Assembly: GCA_022823945.1 (NCBI GenBank)
Contig: JAJEBK010000009.1
Coordinates: 1 to 64,000, forward strand
Direction of reading: 5' to 3'
From: Anaerolineae bacterium
GTDB taxonomy: Bacteria > Chloroflexota > Anaerolineae > Aggregatilineales > Phototrophicaceae
DNA: 64,000 nucleotides
Below the pieces are notes generated by a model. The model worked only from the letters and a program-made list of their open reading frames with translations, made no database searches and was not told the origin of the DNA. The stretch's first letter is position 1; the number at the start of each line of letters is the position of its first letter. The translations under genes were made by a program, and so were the position numbers. Of this stretch, positions 35,618-45,689 are shown in pieces.

Positions 35618-37100
35618 ACGACAGCGGCGGCAGGACCAACTGCGCCACCCCATCGGCGACTCGCGGCACGGGAATGGACCGCGTCATCACGCGATTTGGG
35701 TCTTGCCAACTGTTGTGCGCTTTGGGGTCGCTGCCCGCGAGCTGATGCGCGGCGCGAAAAGCCCGGGGCGTTTGATCCTGCCAGTGGATCTCCAGCGCCA
35801 GCTCGTCCCGAAGCGAGCGATTGACCAGGAAGAGGCTGTTCGTTCCGTTCGCTGCATCGTGCGCGGACGAGGCATCCAGCAGCGGCATATCGCCGAATTG
35901 CGCTGTTTCGTAGCGCGGCGATTCCACCAGGACATCCAATGAATTGCCCTTGGCCAGCCGGCTGAAATGCAGCAGCGGATAATAAATCGACTGTTTGAGC
36001 AGCACATCGCCGCGAGTGAGCAGCGGGGCGATGACATTGACGATCTGGGCGAGGCAGGCGATCTTCAGCACATCGGCTTTGCGCAAGAACACATTCAGCC
36101 AAGTAGCCACCACCAGCGCGTCTTCCAGGTTGTAAACTTCTTCGATCAAATGCGGCGCTTCTGTCCAGTCGCCGCGCATATCCGCCCTTTCGCGGGCTTT
36201 GTACCATACATTCCACTCGTCCCACGACAGGTAGACATCGCGCTTGGAGCGGGTCTTGGCTTTGACATAACGCAGGACGCCAGCCAGCGCATCGACAAAT
36301 TCTTCGAGATGCGCGCTAATCGCCAGGAAGCTGGGCGTGTCATCACTGGTATTCTCAGCGTAATAGTGCATGGAGTGGTAATCAACTTGCTCCCAGCACA
36401 GCTCGAGCGCGACCCGGTCCCACTCTGGATAGCTGGGCATGGCGGGACCCGAAGAGCCGCAGAGCACCAGCGAAATCGAGTCGTCGTGCAGGCGCATCAG
36501 CTTGGCGGCTTCGCGGGCTTTTTTGCCATAGTCGACAGCGTTCAAATGCCCGATCTGCCAGGGACCGTCCATCTCGTTGCCCAGGCACCAATATGTCACG
36601 CCATAGGGATCGGGATTGCCATTGGCGGCGCGCTTGTCGGCGTATTGGCTGCCGGTCGGCGCATTGCAATATTCGACCAGGTTGGCGGCATCTTGGATTG
36701 TGCCCGTGCCCATATTGACGCCCAACATCGGCTCTGTGCCGATCTCGCGGCAGAAGCTCAGGAATTCGTCTGTGCCAAACTGGTTGGTCTCGATCGACTG
36801 CCAAGCCAGTTCGCGCCGCCGCGGACGCTGCGCTCTTGGACCGATGCCATCTTCCCAGTGGTAGCCACTGAGGAAGTTGCCGCCCGGATAGCGCATGGAG
36901 CGAAAGTTCAATTCTCGCAGCGCCGCCAGCACATCGCGCCGCAATCCGTTCTCATCGGCCTGCGCCGAAGCGGGGTCGTAGATGCCTTCGTAGATGCACC
37001 TGCCCATGTGCTCGGCGAAGCCACTGAAGAGCAGGGGCGAAATCGGGCTGATGACGCGCTTGGCGTTGATGTGGATGCGGGCGGATTCTGATTGGCTCAT
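35592..37100 (-). CDS. abfA: GH51 alpha-L-arabinofuranosidase
   Basis: Retaining exo-enzyme removing alpha-L-arabinofuranosyl groups from arabinan, arabinoxylan or oligosaccharides. 502 residues, normal for intracellular GH51. Catalytic acid/base is Glu176 in [10 protein letters not shown] and nucleophile Glu295 in [17 protein letters not shown] (71-76) and the RYPG substrate loop are intact. No signal peptide. ATG at 37100 is chosen; the in-frame extension to 37148 would run into the permease gene. It is the last gene of the set 3 transport operon, so set 3 probably imports arabino-oligosaccharides. Together with GH127 it allows hydrolysis of both alpha and beta L-arabinofuranosides. Confidence 0.94.
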   Translation of the reverse strand: MSQSESARIHINAKRVISPISPLLFSGFAEHMGRCIYEGIYDPASAQADENGLRRDVLAALRELNFRSMRYPGGNFLSGYHWEDGIGPRAQRPRRRELAWQSIETNQFGTDEFLSFCREIGTEPMLGVNMGTGTIQDAANLVEYCNAPTGSQYADKRAANGNPDPYGVTYWCLGNEMDGPWQIGHLNAVDYGKKAREAAKLMRLHDDSISLVLCGSSGPAMPSYPEWDRVALELCWEQVDYHSMHYYAENTSDDTPSFLAISAHLEEFVDALAGVLRYVKAKTRSKRDVYLSWDEWNVWYKARERADMRGDWTEAPHLIEEVYNLEDALVVATWLNVFLRKADVLKIACLAQIVNVIAPLLTRGDVLLKQSIYYPLLHFSRLAKGNSLDVLVESPRYETAQFGDMPLLDASSAHDAANGTNSLFLVNRSLRDELALEIHWQDQTPRAFRAAHQLAGSDPKAHNSWQDPNRVMTRSIPVPRVADGVAQLVLPPLSFTALEATL

Positions 37101-37137
37101 TGGTATGCTCTTCTCTCGATTTGGATATCTCTTGATT

Positions 37138-37983
37138 TTAACGCCCACCCATGCCGGTCAAGGTGATGCCCTGGATGATCTGGCGTTGGAAGATGATGTA
37201 GACAATCAGAATGGGAATGGAAGACAGCACCGCGCCCGACAATACCATCGGTCGGTATTGCCCGGCATAGGATGAATTCAATATCGCCAATCCCACTGGC
37301 AGCGTGCGCGTTTCCAGGCTGTTGGTGACGATAAATGGCCAGAATAAATCGTTGTAATGGAAGAGGAAGACAAATATGCCAAGCGCTGTCAAGGCATTGC
37401 GCGAGAGGGGCAGGATGACATGCCAAAAGCGCCCGAAATAACCAGCGCCATCCAGCACCGCCGCTTCTTCCAGGTCGGTCGGCACTTGGATGAAGAACTG
37501 CCGCAGCAAGAATACGCCGAAGACATTGGCCGCCCCCGGGAAGACCAGCGCATTGAAAGTATCCAGCCACTGCAAGTCGCGCATTAGCAAATAGTTGGGG
37601 ATCAGCGTAACTTGCGATGGGATCATGATCGTGATCAACAGGAAGCCGAAGAGCAGGTTGTTGCCGGGAAACTTCAGCCGCGCGAAAGCGAAGGCAGCCG
37701 GCGCGCACAGCAGCAGTACAGCAGCGGTATAGCCGGTCGCGGCGATCAGACTATTGCGCAACCACAAATCCAGCCGCAAATCCTGCTGAGTCAGCACGGC
37801 GTTGATGCTGGCCAGCGTCGGCTCGACAGGTATGATCTGTGGCGGCCAGCGGTTGACCTCCTGGTTGGTCATAAACGATTGCGACACGGCGATCAACATC
37901 GGGAAGACGACAAACAAGCCCAACAGGGTCAGAAACACATAGGTAATCGTGTGCTGCGGCAGAATCGACCGCTCGGGTTTCAT
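37138..37983 (-). CDS. Sugar ABC transporter permease (MalG/UgpE type, set 3)
   Basis: 281 residues, six membrane segments, EAA loop ([26 protein letters not shown]) and a C-terminal [13 protein letters not shown] end. AGGAG lies 7 bp before ATG at 37983, preferred over the upstream in-frame TTG at 38004, which would overlap the preceding gene. GH51 follows after 37 bp. Confidence 0.93.
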   Translation of the reverse strand: MKPERSILPQHTITYVFLTLLGLFVVFPMLIAVSQSFMTNQEVNRWPPQIIPVEPTLASINAVLTQQDLRLDLWLRNSLIAATGYTAAVLLLCAPAAFAFARLKFPGNNLLFGFLLITIMIPSQVTLIPNYLLMRDLQWLDTFNALVFPGAANVFGVFLLRQFFIQVPTDLEEAAVLDGAGYFGRFWHVILPLSRNALTALGIFVFLFHYNDLFWPFIVTNSLETRTLPVGLAILNSSYAGQYRPMVLSGAVLSSIPILIVYIIFQRQIIQGITLTGMGGR

Positions 37984-37993
37984 GACGCGACTC

Positions 37994-38917
37994 CTAGTAT
38001 TCAATGCGCCGGCTCAACACGAGGAACTGGACGCTGGTCAACGCCGCCATGATGACCGCGATGCAGACCGCGACCGCCGCGCCATAGCCCATGCGGAAGG
38101 CTGTCCAGGCGATCTGATACAAATAGAAGATCAGCGAATAGGATGAACGCCCGGGCCCCCCATTCGTCATGATAAACGGCTGGCCATATACCTGAAAATG
38201 TGAAATGACGCCAGTGACGGTGACGAACAGGATTGTCGGCCGCAGCAAAGGCAAGGTGATGTGCCAGAACAAATCTGCGCTGCTGCCACCATCAATGCGC
38301 GCCGCCTCATATAGCTGCTCGGGGATGCCCTGCAAGCCCGCGATGAATATCAACATGGGGAATCCAAAACCCCACCAGATCGATGTCAGGCTCAAAGACG
38401 GGATGACCAGCCCGGGGTCGCCCAACCAATTCACCGGTCGCGCGCCAACAAAGCTCAGGCCATAATTGACGATACCGAATTGCGTATTCAGCAGCCACAC
38501 CCAGATCAAGCCAACCGCCCCCACCGACAACAGGCTCGGCGTGTACAACAGGACGCGGAAGAAGTTCTGCCCGCGAATGGGGCGCGTCACCGCGACAGCC
38601 GCCGCCAGCGCCACGATTGTCGTACCGACGACTGTGAGCGCCGTGAAGACGATGGTGTTTTGCAGCGCGATCCACCAAACATTGTCGTTTATCAGTTCAA
38701 TGTAGTTCTCGATGCCGATGTAGGGGCGCGACGGTCGCAGGATATGCCAGTCATAAAAGCTCATGCGCACCGCTTCGACCACAGCGCGGACAACGAATAT
38801 CAAAAAGAAAACCATGAATGGCGCAAGAAAAGTATAGGCCGCCAAGATCTCGCGCGTTTTTAAGCTGATGGAGAAGCGGCTCGCTGCCGTGAGTCTGGCG
38901 CGCTGGTTTGCGCTCAT
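37994..38917 (-). CDS. Sugar ABC transporter permease (MalF/UgpA type, set 3)
   Basis: 307 residues, six membrane segments, EAA loop (LYEAARIDGGSSADLFWHITLPLLRP near 215-240). The hydrophilic N-terminus of about 28 residues is typical. AGGAA precedes ATG at 38917. Ten bp before the partner permease and 110 bp after the binding-protein gene, with a strong hairpin in that gap. Confidence 0.93.
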   Translation of the reverse strand: MSANQRARLTAASRFSISLKTREILAAYTFLAPFMVFFLIFVVRAVVEAVRMSFYDWHILRPSRPYIGIENYIELINDNVWWIALQNTIVFTALTVVGTTIVALAAAVAVTRPIRGQNFFRVLLYTPSLLSVGAVGLIWVWLLNTQFGIVNYGLSFVGARPVNWLGDPGLVIPSLSLTSIWWGFGFPMLIFIAGLQGIPEQLYEAARIDGGSSADLFWHITLPLLRPTILFVTVTGVISHFQVYGQPFIMTNGGPGRSSYSLIFYLYQIAWTAFRMGYGAAVAVCIAVIMAALTSVQFLVLSRRIEY

Positions 38918-38969
38918 GGGTTATTCCTGAGTTTTTACGATTTGTCGCTGGTCGATTGCGCAGCCAAGG

Positions 38970-38993
38970 GCGGGACAGAACGCTCTGCCCCGC
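38970..38993 (-). promoter_or_regulatory. Intercistronic hairpin, set 3
   Basis: In the minus-strand transcript GCGGGGCAGA, a 4-nt loop GCGT and TCTGTCCCGC give a 10-bp stem with one G.U pair. The strongest hairpin in the window; lies between the binding-protein stop and the first permease start. Confidence 0.65.
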
Positions 38994-39027
38994 CGAATTG
39001 ACAGCATTGCCTGTTGTGTCCAGGCGC

Positions 39028-40374
39028 TTACATCGCGCGGTCGAGCACCTGCTGCATGCGTTCGGCCGCGTCGTTGAGGGCATCTTCGACCGACTTCAGG
39101 TTGTTGAGCGCGGCATCCAGTTCAGGATCGAGCGCTGCGTACATTTCCTGGACAGCGGTGCTTTGGTAATCCAGGACGCCATAGTCGCTGAAGGTCTGTC
39201 CCAGCAGGATATTGGACGGATAGTTGACCGGGTCGAGCGCGGCTTGCGCAGACAGCAGCGCCGGCACTTGTCCAGAACCCGCCCAGGTTACCTGATTGGC
39301 GCTGATCCACTTCAGCAAGGTCTCTACCGCAGCGGCTTTCTCGGGCGTCGAGCTGGCTGGCAGCAAAAAGGTATGGATGCCGAACCAGGTGCCTGGCTGC
39401 TCGCCGAACTGCACTTGTGGCCAAGCCATGCCGTTGATGTCGGTCTGATCCACCGCGAAGTTGCGGAACCAGGTGCCGGTGGGGATAACAGCCACCGAAC
39501 CGCTGGCGAAGCCCTGCCAGGTATCGAATCCGGCTGGCGGTGGCGACACATTGTATTCGTAGACCAGGTCGACCGCCTGCTGCAGCGCGGCGATTCCTGC
39601 GTCCGAGTTGACGGTGATCTGTTCGTCGGCCGATACCATCTCGCCGCCATGCTGCGCCAGCGCGCTCAAGAAGTTGACGCGAGGCCATTCGCCCACAACA
39701 TAGCCCCACTGCGCGACATTCTCGCTGTCGAAGTCGGGGTCGGCGGCATTGTTGCCATTGACGTCCAGGGTCAACGCCTGCAGCAACGATACCCAGTCTT
39801 CATAGTTGTCGGGCGCGGTGGACGGGTCGGTGTCGATGCCGGCCGCATCAAACATGTCGGTATTGATCCACAAGCCGCGGCCATGATTGTCCAGCGGGAG
39901 ACCATAGGTTACGCCCTGATACTGCATGCCGCTGTAGGTGATCTCGGAGATGTCGGTTTCATCAAACCAGCCGCCGCCGCTTGTGTACCAAGGACCCAAG
40001 TCCATCACTACGCCGAAGCTGGCGAATTGCGGCACTTCCGAGGCGTGCATCAAGACCAGGTCGGGCGGTTGGTTGGCGACGAATGCCGCTTGCAGCTTGG
40101 CATAGAGGGTGTTCCAGGGGATGATCTCGCTGGTTACCTCAAATTCCGGATTTTCCATGGCAAACTGCGCCAGCATCTCGTTCATGGTAACGCCATCGGA
40201 GCCGGTCAAGCCATTCCAATAGGAAATCTTGGTTTCGCCACCGCCAAATTCGCCAACGATGGGCGTAGGCTCTGCTTCCGCCTCCTGCGCTACTATGCTT
40301 GTCGGAATGGACATGACCAACATCATGGCGACAAACAGCGCCAATGTGAACATTAAAGACAGTCGTTTGACCAT
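39028..40374 (-). CDS. Sugar ABC transporter substrate-binding protein (CUT1, set 3)
   Basis: 448-residue COG1653 protein. Sec signal of about 30 residues ending SIVAQ, then a short Glu/Pro-rich linker (EAEAEPTPIVGEF) before the fold begins at TKISYWNGLTG. Family landmarks include NTLYAKLQAAFVANQPPDLVLMH near residue 80 and VIPTGTWFRNFAV near 300. AGGGAGAAC precedes the ATG. No lipobox. First gene of the transporter/GH51 operon, whose promoter at 40498-40527 contains a G11 tract. Confidence 0.93.
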   Translation of the reverse strand: MVKRLSLMFTLALFVAMMLVMSIPTSIVAQEAEAEPTPIVGEFGGGETKISYWNGLTGSDGVTMNEMLAQFAMENPEFEVTSEIIPWNTLYAKLQAAFVANQPPDLVLMHASEVPQFASFGVVMDLGPWYTSGGGWFDETDISEITYSGMQYQGVTYGLPLDNHGRGLWINTDMFDAAGIDTDPSTAPDNYEDWVSLLQALTLDVNGNNAADPDFDSENVAQWGYVVGEWPRVNFLSALAQHGGEMVSADEQITVNSDAGIAALQQAVDLVYEYNVSPPPAGFDTWQGFASGSVAVIPTGTWFRNFAVDQTDINGMAWPQVQFGEQPGTWFGIHTFLLPASSTPEKAAAVETLLKWISANQVTWAGSGQVPALLSAQAALDPVNYPSNILLGQTFSDYGVLDYQSTAVQEMYAALDPELDAALNNLKSVEDALNDAAERMQQVLDRAM

Positions 40375-40497
40375 TGTTGCGTTCTCCCTTGAATTGCCTC
40401 AATTAACAAAATACGGCTGGTTCAGGTCTCTCTCATTGGCACCTTTCTCTTCTGCTCCACCGGGTTCATAGAATCGCGCTGGGCAACCAGCAGGCAG

Positions 40498-40527
40498 AGC
40501 ATACCCCCCCCCCCGCGAAGAAGTCAA
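40498..40527 (-). promoter_or_regulatory. Promoter with an 11-G tract in the spacer
   Basis: Minus strand: -35 TTGACT (bases 40522-40527) and -10 TATGCT (40498-40503), separated by exactly 18 bp, of which 11 are an unbroken G run (C run at 40504-40514 on the given strand). Start of transcription near 40490, leader about 115 nt. The tract is the longest homopolymer I saw in the window. Confidence 0.6.
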
Positions 40528-40601
40528 GCAATTCGCTAATTCAGTTTTGCGGGATTTGTATGCGCGCGCATTCCAAGTCGGGCTGCGTTCAATCGCCGCC
40601 G

Positions 40602-43064
40602 CTAAATATCCAGGACCGATGCCCGCCAGATGTCTCGATTGTATTCGGCGATCGTACGGTCGGACGAAAAGAAGCCCGAGCGCGCGGCATTCAGGATGGA
40701 CATAGTCGTCCAGCGCTCTTCGTCCGCGAAAGCCTCCGCCACTTGTCGCTGGCAATCGATATAACTGGCGAAGTCGGCGCAGAGCATGTATTCATCGTGA
40801 TGCAGCAGCGAATCGACGATCGGCTGGAAGAGCCCGGTATCGCCATGCGAGAACACGCCACCAGCGATCCAGTCGATGGCAGCGCGCAGATCGGCATTGG
40901 TCTCATAGATGCCGCGCGGGTCATAGCCTGCTTGACGAACCGCCTGGACTTCTTCGGTGGTCATGCCGAAGAGGAAGAAGTTGTCCGCGCCGACTCGCTC
41001 GCGGATTTCGATATTTGCGCCGTCCAGCGTGCCGATCGTCAATGCGCCATTGAGCGCGAACTTCATGTTGCCCGTGCCCGATGCTTCTTTGCCAGCCAGC
41101 GAAATCTGCTCGGATAGGTCGGCCGCCGGATAAACAAGCTGCCCGCAGGTCACATTGAAATTGGGGATGAAGACGACGCGCAGCCGTGTTGAACAGATCG
41201 GATCGCGGTTGACGACATCCGCCACGGAATTGATCAGCTTGATGATCAGCTTTGCCATGTGATAGCCGGGCGCGGCTTTGGCTCCAAAGACGAAGGTAGT
41301 CGGCGCGACATCGGCAGCGGCATCGCTCTTTAGCTGCTGATACAAATGGATAATGTGCAGCGTTTTCAGCAGCTGCCGTTTGTATTCGTGCAAGCGTTTG
41401 ACCATCACATCGAACATGGAGTCCAGGTCGACCGTCAAGCCGAGCAGCCCGTCGATCATGTCCGCCAGTTCGGCTTTGTTGGCGCGTTTGATCGCCCGCC
41501 AGTCCGCGCGAAATTGCGGGTCATCGACGAAAGTCTCCAGCTGCGCCAGTTCTTCGAGCTTGGTCAGCCAGCCCGGGCCGATTTTCCCGCTGATGAGCTC
41601 AGCCAATTGCGGATTCGCCAGCTTCATGAAGCGGCGCGGCGTCACGCCATTGGTCTTGTTGCCGAACTTGTGCGGATACATGGCGGCGAAATCGGGGAAA
41701 ACCCGCGATTGCAGCAAGTCCGATTGCAATTGGGCGACGCCATTGACGCTGTAGCTGCCAACGCAAGCCAGGTGGGCCATGCGCACCTGTTTTTCTGCGC
41801 CCTCTTCAATGATGGACATCCGCTGTACGCGCCCCGTGTCGTTGGGAAAAGTCATGCGCACATCTTCCAGAAAGCGATGATTGATCTCGTAGATGATCTC
41901 CAGATGCCGCGGCAAGCAATGCTCCATCAGCGAGATGGGCCATTTCTCCAGCGCTTCGGGCAAGAGCGTATGCTGGGTGGCGGCGAAGGCGCGCGTGGTG
42001 ATGTTCCAGGCGCGTTCCCAATCCAGCCGGTATTCGTCCACCAGCAGGCGCATGAATTCGGCGATGGCGATGACGGGATGCGAATCATTGAGATGGATGA
42101 CCGCCACATTGGGCAATTCTTCCCAGTCGGCATTCAGGATTCTGAAGCGCTTGATGATATTGTTGAGCGAGCAGGCCACGAAGAAGTATTGCTGCTTCAG
42201 GCGCAATTCCTTGCCCTGCGGCGTGTTATCGTTGGGGTAGAGCACTTTGGTGACATTTTCGCTGCTGGTCTTTTGCTCCACAGCGCGCGAATAATCGCCA
42301 ACATCAAAGAGCTGCAAGTCGAATTCCCGGGTGGCTCGCGCGCTCCACAGCCGCAGCATGTTGACGGTCTTGGTCTTGTAGCCCGGCACCAAAGTATGAT
42401 ACGGCTGTCCCATGATAGTCTGCGCGGGCTGCCAGCGGACACGGTACTTGCCATCGCTGTCGGTGTAGCTCTCCGTATAGCCGCCGAAGCCAACCTCGAC
42501 CATGTCGTCGGGTTGGGGGAATTCCCAGGGATTGCCGTAATACAGCCATTCATCCGGGCTTTCTACTTGCCAGCCATCGCGGAAGGACTGGCGAAATATG
42601 CCATATTCATAGCGGATGCCATAACCTACCGCCGGGATGTTCAATGTCGCCAGCGAGTCCATAAAACAAGCCGAGAGACGTCCCAGGCCGCCATTGCCCA
42701 AGCCCGGCTCGATATCCAGCGCGATCAGCTCGTCGAGGTCGATTTCGTGTTGGCGCATCGTCGCGCGCGCCAATTGGTCAGTCTCGGTGTAGAGCAGGTT
42801 TTTTTCCAACTGCGCGCCCAGCAGATATTCCGCAGACAGGTAATAGACGAACTTGGGGTTCTGGCGAAAATAGCAATCTACATTCTGCTGCCAGTAATAC
42901 ATCATGTAATCCCGCACCGTGATCGACAGCGCCGTATACAGATCATGCGAGGTGGCGGTGTAAATGGCTTGTCCGCGCGTGTAATACAAGTTGTCACGAA
43001 AAGCCTGGGCGAAGGCTTCCTGCGTGAGCGTAACGCCGGAAATGTTCTCGAAGTTCGCAATCAT
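40602..43064 (-). CDS. glgP: Glycogen/alpha-glucan phosphorylase
   Basis: Pyridoxal-phosphate enzyme releasing glucose-1-phosphate from storage glucan. 820 residues, the usual bacterial length. The PLP site [27 protein letters not shown] is intact with its Lys. Other conserved blocks: [23 protein letters not shown] near 112-134, [17 protein letters not shown] near 330, [11 protein letters not shown] near 480. AAGGGGG lies 4 bp before ATG at 43064; a longer in-frame start at 43271 would overlap the sulfatase gene and adds no conserved sequence. Transcribed alone, divergent from the sulfatase. No other glycogen gene is near. Confidence 0.97.
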   Translation of the reverse strand: MIANFENISGVTLTQEAFAQAFRDNLYYTRGQAIYTATSHDLYTALSITVRDYMMYYWQQNVDCYFRQNPKFVYYLSAEYLLGAQLEKNLLYTETDQLARATMRQHEIDLDELIALDIEPGLGNGGLGRLSACFMDSLATLNIPAVGYGIRYEYGIFRQSFRDGWQVESPDEWLYYGNPWEFPQPDDMVEVGFGGYTESYTDSDGKYRVRWQPAQTIMGQPYHTLVPGYKTKTVNMLRLWSARATREFDLQLFDVGDYSRAVEQKTSSENVTKVLYPNDNTPQGKELRLKQQYFFVACSLNNIIKRFRILNADWEELPNVAVIHLNDSHPVIAIAEFMRLLVDEYRLDWERAWNITTRAFAATQHTLLPEALEKWPISLMEHCLPRHLEIIYEINHRFLEDVRMTFPNDTGRVQRMSIIEEGAEKQVRMAHLACVGSYSVNGVAQLQSDLLQSRVFPDFAAMYPHKFGNKTNGVTPRRFMKLANPQLAELISGKIGPGWLTKLEELAQLETFVDDPQFRADWRAIKRANKAELADMIDGLLGLTVDLDSMFDVMVKRLHEYKRQLLKTLHIIHLYQQLKSDAAADVAPTTFVFGAKAAPGYHMAKLIIKLINSVADVVNRDPICSTRLRVVFIPNFNVTCGQLVYPAADLSEQISLAGKEASGTGNMKFALNGALTIGTLDGANIEIRERVGADNFFLFGMTTEEVQAVRQAGYDPRGIYETNADLRAAIDWIAGGVFSHGDTGLFQPIVDSLLHHDEYMLCADFASYIDCQRQVAEAFADEERWTTMSILNAARSGFFSSDRTIAEYNRDIWRASVLDI

Positions 43065-43229
43065 GATTCCCCCTTGGGTGCGCGCCGGGTGAAACGCCGG
43101 CCAAATCTTCCCGGTTGCGCGGGTTGCTATGTACACTTGACCTGCGCACAATGATAATTGCGCGGATGGCATTGCGCCAATTTTGCCCGGCGCTTTGTGT
43201 TTTCTGCGCTGGACGAGACGGGAAGCCAC
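43065..43229. other. glgP/sulfatase divergent gap
   Basis: 165 bp. A weak minus-strand pair (TTATCA, 18 bp, TACATA) could drive glgP. For the sulfatase I see GATAAT at 43153-43158 without a well-spaced -35. No other structure of note. Confidence 0.3.
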
Positions 43230-44645
43230 ATGAAACGACCCAATATCCTCATACTCTACACAGACCAGCAACGTTGGGATGCTTTGGGTGCGTCTGGCAA
43301 CGGCGAGATCAAGACGCCGCGCCTCGATGATCTGGCGGCGCGCGGCACACTATTTTCGCAGCACTTCGTGCAAAATCCCGTCTGCATGCCCAGCCGCATC
43401 AGCATGCTTTCGGGCCAGTATCCATCGACCCTGGGCATCACCGATATGGGCGTGCCAGTCCCGGAGGAAATCGTCACCCTGCCGCACATGCTTGCGCAAT
43501 ACGGCTATCGCAGCGCCAATATCGGCAAGCTGCATTTTCTGCCTCATGCCAACCGCGACCACCGTCTGCCACATCCGCCTTACGGTTTCGACCATCTCGA
43601 GATCGCCGATGAGCCGGGAGTGTACGAAGATGCCTATCGCGCCTGGGTACGCCGACAGGCACCCGACCAAATGGACGGCATCAGCGCAGGTATTCCGCCG
43701 GCAGCGCGCATCTGGCAGCAGACCCTGGGCATAGATTATGGCGTCGTGCATCGCGGCGATCCGCAGGGTCGGTATGACTTCGACCGCGGCATCCCTTTCG
43801 CCGCCGCCGACCACTTGACGCACAGCGCATTCGTCGGTGAACAAACAGCCGAATTCATCAAAGCGGCTGGCGACCAGCCTTTCCTGTGCATCGCGGGATT
43901 CTATTCGCCGCACGCGCCCTGGATCGCGCCGCAAAAATACCTCGACCTGTATGACCCCGAGTCGCTGTCGCTGCCGCAGTTTCCGCCCCATATCGACTGT
44001 CAGCGACCCAGCGATGAAAGTGCGCCATTCTCCGATGCGCAACTGCGGCGGGCGAAGCAAGGCTATTACGCCGTGATCAGCGAAATGGATCAGGTTGTCG
44101 GACGCATCCTGGACGCGCTGGATGAGAGCGGCGCGCGCGAGAACACCATCATCGTTTTCACTTCGGATCATGGCGAATGGCTGGGCGACCACCTGCGTTA
44201 TGGCAAGGGCTATCCCGCCGATGACGCCGTCAGTCGTGTGCCGCTGATCATCGCCGCGCCGGGTGAGCAGGAATCTCAAGAGCGCAGGGAAATCGTGGAA
44301 GCGGTGGACATTGTGCCGACCCTGCTGGAGCTGGCTGGCATCCAGATACCGCCTTTTCTGCAAGGGGAGAGTCTCGCGCCGCTGTTGGCCGGGAGCGCGG
44401 AGCGAAACAAGGCATCAGCGCTCACCGAAGGCGCTGGCTGGAAGAGCCTGCGCAGCGAAAATTTTCGCTATTTGGCGCATGCCGATGGACGCGAGAACTT
44501 GTGGGACATGCGTGAGGATCCAGGTGCCTATCACGATGTGGCGGGCAGCGCTGACTACCAAGCCGCCCTGACGGAGTGTCGGCATCTGCTGCTGACTCGC
44601 CTGCTGGTGATGGAACGCCCCTTGACGCGTTCATGGATTTATTGA
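43230..44645 (+). CDS. Type I sulfatase (formylglycine-dependent), CMPSR site
   Basis: Hydrolyses a sulfate ester after conversion of Cys52 to formylglycine. 471 residues. The N-terminal metal site is [12 protein letters not shown] (Asp12, Gln13-type ligands), and the modification motif is CMPSR (52-56) followed by SMLSGQYPS. The second metal-site segment is [12 protein letters not shown] near 312-323. No signal peptide, so it should act in the cytoplasm, presumably on imported sulfated sugars. ATG at 43230 follows GGGAAG. No maturase gene (FGE or anSME) is in the window. It converges on the DapA-family gene with 20 bp between. Confidence 0.92.
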   Translation: MKRPNILILYTDQQRWDALGASGNGEIKTPRLDDLAARGTLFSQHFVQNPVCMPSRISMLSGQYPSTLGITDMGVPVPEEIVTLPHMLAQYGYRSANIGKLHFLPHANRDHRLPHPPYGFDHLEIADEPGVYEDAYRAWVRRQAPDQMDGISAGIPPAARIWQQTLGIDYGVVHRGDPQGRYDFDRGIPFAAADHLTHSAFVGEQTAEFIKAAGDQPFLCIAGFYSPHAPWIAPQKYLDLYDPESLSLPQFPPHIDCQRPSDESAPFSDAQLRRAKQGYYAVISEMDQVVGRILDALDESGARENTIIVFTSDHGEWLGDHLRYGKGYPADDAVSRVPLIIAAPGEQESQERREIVEAVDIVPTLLELAGIQIPPFLQGESLAPLLAGSAERNKASALTEGAGWKSLRSENFRYLAHADGRENLWDMREDPGAYHDVAGSADYQAALTECRHLLLTRLLVMERPLTRSWIY

Positions 44646-44665
44646 CTTCAAGCCCCGCGATCGGC

Positions 44666-45586
44666 TTATGCAAAAGGATAGTCCACGGCGGCGAAGTCGG
44701 CGATTCGGCTCCAGAGCTGCTCCACCGCGCTGATATCGTCGGCATTCAGGCTGATCTTCTGTGGGTCGCGCGCGAATGGCGATGTCAGCACACCGCGCCG
44801 CCACAAAACGAACTTGTGCAAAGAGACGCCATAGACCATGGCATAGTTCAATAGCGGCAAGAGCAGGAAGTGGAGGCGCTCGGCTTCGGCAATATCGCCC
44901 GCGCGGTACAAATCGACAATCTTCACTTGCACATCGACAAAGCCGCCAGCCGGCATATTCCCGCAGGCACCGCGCCGCAGTTCGTCAATCAGGTAGATGC
45001 CATTGACGCCGCCAAAGACGCCCTGACAATGCCCGGCGTCCAACGCGATGATCTCGCTGATATGCTGCAAGATCGGCACAGTCTCTTCTTTGATGTATTG
45101 GATGCCGGCTTCCAGCGCCAGCAACTCGCACAATTCGCCGGGCGACAGGGGCGAACCAATGGGCGCAGGCGCATTCTGAATGATCAGCGGGCGATCGAAC
45201 TTTGCCAACTGACGATAATAGTCACGGACTGCGGATTTGCTGGCTTTGCGCAGGTAGGGCGGCATGGCCATCAGCGCTGCAACGCCGCATTCCGATGCCT
45301 GTTGGGCGAATTCCTGTGCAGCGCGCAGAGTCACGCCTTGTACGCCGGCAACTAGCGGGATGCGGTCCGCCGTTTGTCTGGCGGCGAACTGGACCACTGC
45401 GCGACGTTCGGCATCACTGAGCGTGAAGAACTCGCTGGCCAGCGCCGGCACAACCAGTCCATGCACGCCGACCGCGGCGCAAAATTCAATCTGCCGAGCC
45501 AAGCTGTCCCAGTCGATATCGCCTTGATCGGTGAAAGGCGTCTGCAAGATTTGGTAAATGCCAGCCAGCTTTGCTGTCGCGTCCAT
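44666..45586 (-). CDS. DapA/NanA-family aldolase or dehydratase
   Basis: Class-I (Schiff-base) TIM-barrel enzyme, 306 residues. Catalytic Lys166 is present in YIKEE, and the family turn PALASEFFTLS (48-57) matches the GxTGExxxLS loop. The Tyr of the usual YN motif is replaced: LIIQNAP has Gln137-Asn138, so the standard proton-relay Tyr is missing. Family members act on pyruvate-derived sugar acids (KDG aldolase, 2-keto-3-deoxy-arabonate dehydratase), dihydrodipicolinate or sialate. The divergent neighbour looks like a sugar-acid dehydratase, which favours a 2-keto-3-deoxy sugar acid substrate; this is inference. Confidence 0.85.
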   Translation of the reverse strand: MDATAKLAGIYQILQTPFTDQGDIDWDSLARQIEFCAAVGVHGLVVPALASEFFTLSDAERRAVVQFAARQTADRIPLVAGVQGVTLRAAQEFAQQASECGVAALMAMPPYLRKASKSAVRDYYRQLAKFDRPLIIQNAPAPIGSPLSPGELCELLALEAGIQYIKEETVPILQHISEIIALDAGHCQGVFGGVNGIYLIDELRRGACGNMPAGGFVDVQVKIVDLYRAGDIAEAERLHFLLLPLLNYAMVYGVSLHKFVLWRRGVLTSPFARDPQKISLNADDISAVEQLWSRIADFAAVDYPFA

Positions 45587-45598
45587 AGTGCCTCTTCG

Positions 45599-45627
45599 TT
45601 GCGCCTGTGTTGCCCGCCGCCTACACT
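45599..45627 (+). promoter_or_regulatory. Promoter of the enolase-family gene
   Basis: TTGCGC at 45599-45604 and TACACT at 45622-45627, 17-bp spacer. Leader about 57 nt to 45690. Confidence 0.5.
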
Positions 45628-45653
45628 ATAGACTGCATCACGCTGTCTCGCCA
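45625..45653 (-). promoter_or_regulatory. Promoter of the DapA-family gene, overlapping the opposing promoter
   Basis: Minus strand: TGGCGA (bases 45648-45653) and TATAGT (45625-45630), 17-bp spacer. Its -10 shares three bases with the -10 of the + strand promoter, so the two cannot be occupied at once. Confidence 0.4.
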
Positions 45654-45689
45654 CTTGTGAAGTCGACCCGAAGAATGAGGAAACAGCCA

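Noticed and set aside
38908-40356. Long + strand frame opposite the set 3 binding protein
   Set aside because: Antisense shadow; the minus-strand gene has a signal peptide, ribosome-binding site and family motifs.
40504-40514. C-run considered as part of a terminator or an assembly fault only
   Set aside because: No stem flanks it, and it falls exactly between -35 and -10 at proper spacing. Length error in assembly is possible but does not remove the promoter reading.
41346-43154. Plus-strand frame of about 600 codons opposite glgP
   Set aside because: Antisense of an intact phosphorylase with all catalytic blocks.
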